The position numbers and the translations under genes are program-made. The notes under the pieces were generated by a model. It worked only from the letters and a program-made list of their open reading frames with translations, searched no databases and had not been told where the DNA came from. From JBFFXF01 sp041569895 (GTDB lineage: Bacteria; Planctomycetota; UBA8108; JACQVS01), in contig JBFFXF010000340.1 of assembly GCA_041569895.1 (NCBI GenBank), forward strand, positions 1-7,097: DNA of 7,097 nt. The letters run 5' to 3'. Shown here one piece after another: positions 1-6,159 of the stretch (its first letter is position 1; the number at the start of each line of letters is the position of its first letter).

Positions 1-1
1 C

Positions 2-768
2 CGAGAGGGAGGGCAAGCCGAGTCGCCCTACGGTCTCACCTTTGTTTGCTGCCCCGAGTGTCACCGCGCCGCGGTGGAGACGGCGGAAGGCCGTGTGGAG
101 GTGCCGATCGAGGCGGTCGAGCGTCTGACCGGCTCGGCCGAGTGTGTCGAGATCGATCCGGAGCGTGAGAGACCTCCGGAAGCGAGAAGCGACGCGGCGC
201 CACGGAAGCGGGTCCCCAAGTCCGAGCGAGACCGCCCCAACGACGCGCGCCTTCGAAAGGAGCTCCGCGCTCGCGCCGGCGGCCGCTGCGAGCTCCCTAC
301 TGCCGACGCCCCACGAACGGCGGCGGGCACGCCCACCACATCGAGCTCCGCTCCGAGGGCGGCCGGACAGCGCCATGGAACGGCGCCCATGTCTGCGAGC
401 GCTGTCACAGTCTCATCCACTCGGGCAGCCTGGTCGTCAGCGGCGATCCGATCAACGGGCTCCAGTGGACGACACGGGCGGAGGATATCGAGCGGCGGGT
501 GCGGAAGGAGCTCGCGGAGGCCCGGTCGTTACCTCAGGTGCGGGTGGTCGAGGGACGGTTTTCCGGATGTCCGGAAAACGATTCCGGATGTCCGGAAAAC
601 TCGGAGGGGGAGTTCGGACCAATCCCGAGGGACACCATTCTCGCTCTCGAGAAGCTCGGCTGCACTCGAAGGAGCGCCGTCGAACGCGCGACACGCGCCT
701 GGGAACGGATGAAACCGACTGGCGAGGTGGACGTTGAGCGGCTCGTCGTGGAGGCGCTACGCAGCTGA
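2..768 (+). pseudogene. HNH endonuclease with RuvA-C-like tail, 5'-partial and frameshifted
   Basis: The gene enters from the left edge in frame 2 and reads a zinc-knuckle-like segment (CCPECHR), a basic stretch and RAGGRCEL. After base 297 the sequence continues only in frame 1: YCRRPTNGGGHAHHIELRSEGG, then WNGAHVCERCHSLIHSG. Joined with one missing base at about 296-297, the parts give a complete McrA-type HNH motif: CX4C, HxHH, N, and CxxCH...H. The frame-1 part then runs through a linker with two SGCPEN repeats to a C-terminal helical segment (ILALEKLGCTRRSAVERA...VERLVVEALRS, ending at the TGA 766-768). That segment resembles the RuvA C-terminal domain found at the end of related HNH proteins. 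The family is presumed to cut DNA, with unknown target and role. The shift lies in a CCC run, so it is either a real inactivating mutation or a sequencing error. The ATG at 499-501 (within a 769-base-limited frame) is unlikely to be a genuine start. The true start lies left of the window. Confidence 0.75.
559..600. repeat. Two tandem copies of a 21-bp palindromic repeat
   Basis: Two copies of a unit starting TTCCGGATGTCCGGAA lie 21 bp apart, at 561 and 582, inside the HNH-gene linker. The first copy with its flanks is a perfect inverted repeat at 559-578, arms TTTTCCGGA and TCCGGAAAA around TG. The second keeps 7-bp arms (582-597). Because 21 is divisible by three, the repeat encodes SGCPEND followed by SGCPEN and does not break the frame. 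Confidence 0.85.
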
Positions 769-836
769 ACCGAATCCTCTCGGTCCGCTCGCCGGCAGGG
801 GGTTACGATGGAGAGCACGAGCTCTCGGCGGCAGAG

Positions 837-1361
837 GTGGATGTAATTCTCAGAATGGACGGCTCTCGCCCGGCGCGACGCCGCAGGGAACGCATACTGA
901 TCTTCGCGATTGGCGTGATTCTCCTCGGGGCGATCGTGTCGTTCTGGTGGCCCGCTGTGGATCGGCTCTCCGGGCTGTCCTTCTCCAGCTACGCGCGATA
1001 CGCGCTTCTCGTTCTCGCATTGGTCTGGAGCGCCGCCTGGGTCTTCGTTGGCGGCGACACCCTGAAGCGGGAGACCAGGCGACGGAGGCGGAACGTCGTT
1101 CTCGTGACGCTCGGAAGTTTTGTGGCCGCGGTGTTCATCGTGGCGCTCCACTGGATCCAGGTCGCAGTTGCGGAACACAGACCGGATCCCATGGAGTTCG
1201 TACTGTGGCTCCTCGCCCTCGAGTTCGTCTGTTTCGTTGTCCTCGCGACCGCCGGGACGATGACCCGGGCCGTGGAGTCACTGTGGCTCAACTTCACGGT
1301 CTTCATCGCGCTCATGCTGGCGACCTACTGCGCCTGGGGACGATACGTCGCGGAAGTGTAG
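837..1361 (+). CDS. Hypothetical membrane protein with five predicted transmembrane segments
   Basis: This encodes 174 residues from a GTG start, or 168 residues from the ATG at 855. The ATG has a purine-rich AGAGGTGG about 14 bases upstream, so the start is uncertain. I do not recognise the family. An arginine-rich N-terminus (RPARRRRER) precedes five hydrophobic segments at about residues 20-38, 54-72, 87-107, 121-140 and 149-167. The loop between segments 2 and 3 carries KRETRRRRRN. The positive-inside rule therefore puts the N-terminus in the cytoplasm and the C-terminus outside. No catalytic motif is visible. It lies 68 bp after the HNH pseudogene and converges on the beta-helix gene with a 34-bp gap. 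Third codon positions hold more A/T (ATT, GTT, GTA, GAT) than in the ATP-grasp operon, which fits weaker codon adaptation or later arrival. The membrane character makes a real gene likely; a function cannot be given. Confidence 0.7.
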   Translation: MDVILRMDGSRPARRRRERILIFAIGVILLGAIVSFWWPAVDRLSGLSFSSYARYALLVLALVWSAAWVFVGGDTLKRETRRRRRNVVLVTLGSFVAAVFIVALHWIQVAVAEHRPDPMEFVLWLLALEFVCFVVLATAGTMTRAVESLWLNFTVFIALMLATYCAWGRYVAEV

Positions 1362-1395
1362 CGGCGCGACGGAGCGTGCACGGATTCTCTTTACC

Positions 1396-2919
1396 TCACT
1401 CACACCCCGCGAACACCCGGCACGAGAGCCGGTCGACGGTCGGGTCGGTGCCGCAGTCGGGGAACGGCGCTCGCGGGGACGGGTCGCCGAGGAAGAGGAA
1501 GCCGAGGACGGTGGTCGCGTCGGCGAGGTCGAGCGCGCTGTCGTCGTTGGTGTCGGCGCTGGCGAGGCACGACGGGGGCGTGGCTCCGAGGAAGAGGAAC
1601 GCGAGGATGTGGACCGCGTCCGCGATGTTCACCTCGCCGTCGGCGTTCGGGTCTCCGCGGCGGAAGCGGGACGAGTCGCAGAACTCGTGCGCTCCGATGT
1701 CGACGCCGAGGCCGCACGGTCGCTCGGTGCCATCGAGGTCGTCCGCGGGCGCGCCCTCCCGAGTTCCGGCGTCGATCAGCGGTGAGCCGGGCAGCAGGCG
1801 GTAGTCGCCGTCGACCCACACGTCGCCGAGGAACGGGTCGCCCTCGAAGCGACCGGACGCGACGAAGAGAGGATCGACGCTGAGGTTTCCCGCACCCGGC
1901 AGCACGCGGTCCTCGACGCTGGAGTGGCTCGCCGCGAGGCTGCCGATGTCGGCGACGTAGATCGGGCTTCCCGGTCCCCACACGATGGAGTTCACGAGCG
2001 TCACCGCGCCCTGGGTGAACACGCCGGCGCCGGGGCTGGCCCAGTTGCCGGCGATGGTGCAGTTGATGGCCGTCGCGGTCGAGTCGGTGTGGCAGTAGAT
2101 GCCGCCTCCCCAGCAGCGGCTGCGGAAGTCGCAGAGGAAGTTGCGCGCCATGTTGCCCGTCACCTCGCAGTTGCTCAGCGTCACCGACGCGCCCGAGTAG
2201 ACGCCCCCGCCGATCCACGCGACGTTGCCGCTGACCCGGCAACGGACGAGGTCCACCGACGAGCCGTCATCGGCGTACACGCCGCCGCCGAGACCGGAGA
2301 CGGCCCGGTTGGCCGTGATGGCGCAGTCGGCGAGAACCAGAGACGCGCCCGCCGTGCAATACACCCCGCCGCCACGGGCGCGTTCATCGGGGCCGAAGTC
2401 GGCCGACTGCGCGAGATTTTCGGTGATCACGCAGCGACTGACGACCGGCGAGGCGCCCTCGCAGAAGATGCCGCCACCGAGTGCGGGGGTGCCGCACGCC
2501 GACATCGCGTCGGGGCACCCGCCCATGCCGCGACCGCCCGTGAGGGTGAACCCATCGAGCCGCGATGCGGCGGTCTCGCCGCTCCGAAAGAGAACGACGC
2601 TCCGGCGCTCGGCAGGCCGGGCGTCGGGCGCCATGCGGAGGATCGTCGTCTCCGCGCCGCCCGTCGAGCGGACGACGATGTCCTTCACCGGCGGGCTCGC
2701 CGGATCGTCGGGATCGTGGAGACGGTTGAAGTCGAGCGGCGCCTCGAGGACGTACTCGCCGGGCGCGACGAGGACGGTGTCGCCGTCACGCGCGGCATCG
2801 ATCGCCGCCTGGATGTCGGTGAAATCGCCGCCGCCGCCCGGATCGACGCGCACGACCGCCGCCCGAACTGGAAACCCGAGCGCGACAAAAACGACGAGGA
2901 ACGGAGCGACCTCTCTCAT
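1396..2919 (-). CDS. Secreted right-handed beta-helix protein with C-terminal dockerin-like repeats
   Basis: This is a 507-residue exported protein. Residues 1-20 form a short signal peptide (hydrophobic FLVVFVALGF, cleavage likely after VRA). Residues 24-60 match the usual opening of pectin-lyase-fold helices (DFTDIQAAIDAARDGDTVLVAPGEY). Five similar coils follow, starting with GGGIF/GGGVY/GGGIY at about 148, 183, 211, 237 and 271, and a sixth starts with GAGVF at 297. Residues 379-413 hold the common GSPLIDAG...VDIGAHEF closing motif. The tail has two Ca-binding dockerin-like repeats, GDPNADGEVNIADA (about 422) and DTNDDSALDLADA (about 456), ending in a Cys-containing segment. The start is firm: GGGGAGGTGA lies a few bases upstream of the ATG on the minus strand. 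No lyase or hydrolase active site is obvious, so polysaccharide binding or cleavage at the cell surface is only a possibility. Nothing nearby suggests a cellulosome. Confidence 0.88.
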   Translation of the reverse strand: MREVAPFLVVFVALGFPVRAAVVRVDPGGGGDFTDIQAAIDAARDGDTVLVAPGEYVLEAPLDFNRLHDPDDPASPPVKDIVVRSTGGAETTILRMAPDARPAERRSVVLFRSGETAASRLDGFTLTGGRGMGGCPDAMSACGTPALGGGIFCEGASPVVSRCVITENLAQSADFGPDERARGGGVYCTAGASLVLADCAITANRAVSGLGGGVYADDGSSVDLVRCRVSGNVAWIGGGVYSGASVTLSNCEVTGNMARNFLCDFRSRCWGGGIYCHTDSTATAINCTIAGNWASPGAGVFTQGAVTLVNSIVWGPGSPIYVADIGSLAASHSSVEDRVLPGAGNLSVDPLFVASGRFEGDPFLGDVWVDGDYRLLPGSPLIDAGTREGAPADDLDGTERPCGLGVDIGAHEFCDSSRFRRGDPNADGEVNIADAVHILAFLFLGATPPSCLASADTNDDSALDLADATTVLGFLFLGDPSPRAPFPDCGTDPTVDRLSCRVFAGCE

Positions 2920-2974
2920 GGCTCACCTCCCCTGTTGCCATGCGCGCGGAAGGCGAGGTCTCACCCTGCCGTTC

Positions 2975-3002
2975 ATCGTAGCGGCGCCTCACCGCGGGGC
3001 AA
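2975..3002 (-). promoter_or_regulatory. Candidate promoter of the beta-helix gene
   Basis: Reading the minus strand, TTGCCC (3002-2997) is followed after 16 bp by TACGAT (2980-2975), about 55 bp ahead of the ATG at 2919. Each hexamer matches the sigma-70 consensus at four of six positions. This is a weak call in a GC-rich gap of 135 bp that otherwise shows only the ribosome binding site. Confidence 0.3.
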
Positions 3003-3054
3003 CTTCTGCTTGCGATCCTCGACGCTCGTCCGGGGACCCTGGCCACCGTCGATC

Positions 3055-3474
3055 TCACTCCGCCGCTCCGGCGTCCCCACGCGAGCTTCCGACGAACAGC
3101 GAGACCGTGAAGAGGACGGCAGCGGCGATTCCACCCGCGGTCCCGATCGCGCTGATGACGAAGCCGATGAAGAGGCCGACGATCTCGACGAGGTCGTTCG
3201 CTCCCTCGTAGCATCCATCGAAGACGGTCGCGTCCACGGAGAACCGCCCCACCGAGACGCCGGCGAGGAAGACGAGCGTCGAGACCAGGAGACAGGCCCC
3301 GGACACCGCCGCGAGGACGCCGGCCTCGGCGCGGTGGCGAGCGAAGAGGCGGATGGTCGCGAAGATGACCACGGCCGCGATGCAGACCGCGACGACTGTG
3401 GTCGGGACCGGCCGCTCGACGGCCCAGAGGACGATCTCGCCGTAGATCCGGATGAGGAAGTCGAGTACTGCCAT
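3055..3474 (-). CDS. Hypothetical small membrane protein
   Basis: This encodes 139 residues, not recognised as a known family. Hydrophobic segments lie at about residues 24-44, 51-73 and 96-127. The last is long and glycine-rich (FIGFVISAIGTAGGIAAAVLF) and could be one tilted helix or a hairpin. The short loop after segment 1 is basic (RLFARHRAE), which suggests a cytoplasmic side. The loop at 74-95 holds acidic residues and one Cys (FDGCYEGANDLVE). The start is supported by GGGGAGAG six bases upstream of the ATG on the minus strand. It lies divergently from the ATP-grasp operon, separated by 171 bp, and 135 bp upstream of the beta-helix gene on the same strand. It could be co-transcribed with the beta-helix gene, though that gap is long for an operon. 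No function is inferred. Confidence 0.72.
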   Translation of the reverse strand: MAVLDFLIRIYGEIVLWAVERPVPTTVVAVCIAAVVIFATIRLFARHRAEAGVLAAVSGACLLVSTLVFLAGVSVGRFSVDATVFDGCYEGANDLVEIVGLFIGFVISAIGTAGGIAAAVLFTVSLFVGSSRGDAGAAE

Positions 3475-3586
3475 GGCCGCTCTCCCCGATCACCACGATA
3501 CGTCCGGCGGCGCGCGAGGCCCACGAAAAACGAGCGCGCTGGGCCCGTCGCGGCGCGAACGGCGGCCCGAACCGGCCCCGGCGCCC

Positions 3587-3617
3587 CTGCCAGGGCCCGC
3601 GCCGGTCGTGGTATACT
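3587..3617 (+). promoter_or_regulatory. Extended -10 promoter of the ATP-grasp operon, with a dyad at -35
   Basis: TGGTATACT at 3609-3617 is a perfect TGn extended -10 element followed by the hexamer TATACT, an AT-rich island in very GC-rich DNA. The best -35 is CTGCCA at 3587-3592 (four of six consensus bases, 19-bp spacer), which is weak, as is usual when an extended -10 is present. That hexamer lies within the small dyad CCCTG-C-CAGGG (3585-3595). Transcription should begin near 3624, leaving a leader of about 20 bases that contains the ribosome binding site. Confidence 0.6.
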
Positions 3618-3645
3618 GCCCGCCAACGCAAAGAAGGGAGAATCG

Positions 3646-5142
3646 ATGACCGCGCCAGCCCAGAAGACTTCCCGACGTGCGCCGCGCCAGCGTGACGCCG
3701 AGGCGCTCTTCCAGGACTACCGGCCGCTCGAGGGCGCTCACGACGAGGTGTTCAACCCGGACGGCTCGCCGCGGCCCCGCTTCACGACCGTCGTCCGCCT
3801 CCTCGACCAGCTCGGCAAGGAGGAGTTCCGGGCGCGCCAGCGGCTCGCCGACAACGCGTTCCTGCGGGGCGGCATCACCTTCTCGGTGTACTCCGACCGC
3901 AAGGGAGCGGAGAAGATCTTCCCGTTCGACCTCATCCCGCGAGTCGTCTCGGCGCGCGACTGGGACGTCGTCGAGAAGGGTCTCGTTCAGCGGGTCACGG
4001 CGCTCAACGAGTTCCTGCGCGACATCTACGGCGACCAGCGCATCCTGAAGGAGAAGCTGATCCCGCGCGACCTCGTCCTCGGCTCGAGCGGCTACGTGCC
4101 GAAGGTGCGCGGCGTCGTGCCGCCCGGCGGTGTCTACGCGCACATCTCGGGGATCGATCTGATCCGCGGCCCGGACGGCAGGTTCGTGGTCCTCGAGGAC
4201 AACATCCGCACGCCGTCGGGCGTCTCCTACGTCATCGAGAACCGCCAGGTGATGAAGCGCGTCTTCCCGCGCATCTTCGCCCGCTCGCGAGTCCGCGGCG
4301 TGCGCGACTATCCCCGCCAGCTCCGCAGGGCGCTCGAGGAGCTGTCGCCCTCGAAGGACGGGCCGCGCGTCGTCGTCCTCACGCCGGGACCGTTCAACTC
4401 CGCCTACTTCGAGCACTCCTTCCTGGCCCGCAGCATGGGGACGGATCTCGTGCAGGGCTCGGATCTCTTCGTCCACGATGACCGGGTGTGGGTGAAGACC
4501 ACATCCGGACCGGCGCGGGTCGACGTCATCTATCGGCGCATCGGCGACGAGTTCCTCGACCCGCGCGCGTTCCGCAAGGACAGCCTGCTCGGCGTCCCCG
4601 GTATCTTCCGGGCGTACGCGCGGGGCAACGTCACGCTGGCCAACGCCATCGGCAACGGCGTCGCCGACGACAAGGGGACGTACCCCTTCGTCCCCGACAT
4701 GATCCGCTTCTACCTCTCGGAGGAGCCGATCCTCGACCAGGTCGAGACGCTGGTCTGCGCCCGCGAGGACGACCGCAAGCGGACGCTCGAGAAGCTCTCC
4801 CGCCTGGTGGTGAAGACCGTCGACGAGGCCGGCGGGTACGGCATGCTGATGGGACCGAAGTCGAGCAAGCGCGAGCGCGAGGCGTTCGCCCGCAAGATCC
4901 GCCAGCACCCCCGCAAGTACATCGCCCAGCCGCTGGTCGAGCTCTCCACCTGTCCGACGTGGGTCCGCGGCCGCGTCGCGCCGCGACGGGTCGACCTGCG
5001 ACCGTACATCATCACCGGCAAGCAGAGCTGGGTGCTCCCGGGCGGCCTGACGCGCGTCGCGCTCGTCGCCGGCTCCTACGTCGTCAACTCGAGCCAGGGC
5101 GGCGGGTCGAAGGACACCTGGGTGCTGGAGGGTTCCGAATGA
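3646..5142 (+). CDS. Circularly permuted ATP-grasp ligase (COG2308, CP_ATPgrasp_2)
   Basis: This encodes a 498-residue cytosolic protein, the normal length for the stand-alone family. The start is ATG 3646, with AGGGAG five bases upstream; the open frame continues far upstream only because the DNA is GC-rich. Family landmarks occur in order: GITFSVYSD (77-85), IFPFDLIPRVV (91-101), the nucleotide-binding strand RFVVLEDNIRTPSGVSYV (179-196), YRRIGDEFLDP (296-306), NAIGNGVADDKGTYPFVPD (333-351), KTVDEAGGYGMLMGP (390-404), QPLVELSTCPTW (428-439), and VDLRPYII with LPGGLTRVAL and NSSQGGGSKDTWVL near the end. ATP-grasp enzymes activate a carboxylate as an acyl phosphate and join it to an amine or thiol. 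This subfamily is predicted to form amide bonds on an unknown small molecule or peptide. The gene overlaps the alpha-E gene by four bases (ATGA), so translation is probably coupled. The family call is very secure; the substrate is unknown. Confidence 0.95.
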   Translation: MTAPAQKTSRRAPRQRDAEALFQDYRPLEGAHDEVFNPDGSPRPRFTTVVRLLDQLGKEEFRARQRLADNAFLRGGITFSVYSDRKGAEKIFPFDLIPRVVSARDWDVVEKGLVQRVTALNEFLRDIYGDQRILKEKLIPRDLVLGSSGYVPKVRGVVPPGGVYAHISGIDLIRGPDGRFVVLEDNIRTPSGVSYVIENRQVMKRVFPRIFARSRVRGVRDYPRQLRRALEELSPSKDGPRVVVLTPGPFNSAYFEHSFLARSMGTDLVQGSDLFVHDDRVWVKTTSGPARVDVIYRRIGDEFLDPRAFRKDSLLGVPGIFRAYARGNVTLANAIGNGVADDKGTYPFVPDMIRFYLSEEPILDQVETLVCAREDDRKRTLEKLSRLVVKTVDEAGGYGMLMGPKSSKREREAFARKIRQHPRKYIAQPLVELSTCPTWVRGRVAPRRVDLRPYIITGKQSWVLPGGLTRVALVAGSYVVNSSQGGGSKDTWVLEGSE

Positions 5143-6131
5143 TCTCTCGCGTCGCCGAGAGCTGCTTCTGGCTCTTCCGCTATCTCGAGCGCGCCGAGAA
5201 CACCGCCCGCCTGCTCGCGGTGCAGCGGTCGTTCATCCTCGATCTCGACCTCCCCGACCTCGAGCGCTGGCATCCGCTGGTCATCGTCAGCGGCGAGGAG
5301 AAGGGTTTCGGGGAGCGCCACCCGGACGATCTCAACGACGGCGAGGTGGTTCAGGAGTACCTCACCTGGAGCGAGGATTGCTTGGTCTCGATCCTGAGCT
5401 CGATCCGCTGGGGACGGGAGAACGCCCGCATGATCCGCGAGGTGATCAGCCCCGACATGTGGGAGTCGCTGAACTCGTTCTGGCACTGGCTCAACGGCAA
5501 GGAGGGACGGAAGACCTACCGCAGGAGCCGCGACGACTTCTACCACCGCGTGCTCGAGAGCTGCGCGCTCTTCCAGGGGCTCTCGCACAACACCATGCTC
5601 CACGAGGAGCCCTTCGACTTCATGCGTCTCGGCATGCTTCTCGAGCGGGCCGGGTGGACGGCGAGGATTCTCGACGTCAAGCACCACGCTCTCGGGCCGA
5701 CGCTCGATGTGCCCCGGCCCGGCGAGGTGGCGCAGTGGTCCGCCCTGCTGCAGTCCTGCGGGGCGACCGAGCTCTTCCTGAAGCGCTTCGGCGGCGTGCT
5801 CGAGGGTCGCATGGTCGCCGAGTTCCTGATCCTGGAACCCAACTTCCCGCGTTCGATCCTTCACTGCCTCGACCGGGCGTGGAACTTCCTGCGCCGCATC
5901 CGCCCGGAGCAGGAAGGCCCGATCGGCATGCGCTCCGCCGACCTCCTCGGAAAGCTCGTCGAGGAAGTCCGCACGCACGACATCGACCGGATCCTCTCCA
6001 GCGGTCTTCACCGCGAGCTGACGCGCTTGATCCAGGCCACCACCGAGGTCTGCGAGGCCGTCGACGTCGACTACTTCGATCCTCCGCTGCGAATCGACAA
6101 GCCGATCCGGCGCTCGAAGGCGGGAGCGTAG
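5139..6131 (+). CDS. Alpha-E domain protein (COG2307, DUF403)
   Basis: This encodes a 330-residue, all-helical protein of typical family length. The start ATG overlaps the ATP-grasp stop, with GGAGGG six bases upstream. The family signature opens the protein: ISRVAESCFWLFRYLERAENTARLL (2-26). Further hallmarks are SSIRWGRENARMIREVISPDMWESLN (87-112), HNTMLHEEPFDFMRLGMLLERAGWTARILDV (150-180), and FLILEPNFPRSILHCL (229-244). The repeated ERAE/ERAG-type motifs with conserved Glu give the domain its name. Alpha-E proteins are nearly always encoded next to or fused to CP_ATPgrasp_2 and are thought to act with it, possibly as a catalytic or substrate-handling partner; the chemistry is not established. 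The C-terminus (FDPPLRIDKPIRRSKAGA) is basic and probably disordered. The next gene starts 28 bases downstream, with no terminator between them. Confidence 0.94.
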   Translation: MISRVAESCFWLFRYLERAENTARLLAVQRSFILDLDLPDLERWHPLVIVSGEEKGFGERHPDDLNDGEVVQEYLTWSEDCLVSILSSIRWGRENARMIREVISPDMWESLNSFWHWLNGKEGRKTYRRSRDDFYHRVLESCALFQGLSHNTMLHEEPFDFMRLGMLLERAGWTARILDVKHHALGPTLDVPRPGEVAQWSALLQSCGATELFLKRFGGVLEGRMVAEFLILEPNFPRSILHCLDRAWNFLRRIRPEQEGPIGMRSADLLGKLVEEVRTHDIDRILSSGLHRELTRLIQATTEVCEAVDVDYFDPPLRIDKPIRRSKAGA

Positions 6132-6159
6132 CCGCGGACCGCGATGACACCATGAGAAG

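Noticed and set aside
559..600. Start of a CRISPR array
   Set aside because: There are only two copies, directly adjacent with no spacers, and they lie in frame inside a coding region.
769..784. Possible terminator hairpin after the HNH gene (ACCGA/TCGGT)
   Set aside because: It has only five base pairs with a six-base loop and no T-tract; such hairpins are expected by chance in this composition.
734..1804. 356-residue plus-strand open frame across the 174-residue membrane protein and the tail of the beta-helix gene
   Set aside because: The translation is Arg/Ser/Gly-rich and crosses two better-supported genes on opposite strands.
1924..3645. Long plus-strand open frame continuous with the ATP-grasp gene (would make a 1072-residue protein)
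   Set aside because: The upstream part is antisense to the beta-helix gene, low in complexity and rich in Arg/Ala/Asp. The ATP-grasp homology begins just after ATG 3646, which has a good ribosome binding site and promoter.
3490..4908. 472-residue minus-strand open frame over the ATP-grasp gene
   Set aside because: It is antisense to well-conserved ATP-grasp motifs and has no recognisable protein features.
6144..6156. Alternative starts ATG 6144 or ATG 6152 for the GATase-like gene
   Set aside because: Both are in other frames and hit a stop within four codons (ATG ACA CCA TGA and ATG AGA AGA TGA).
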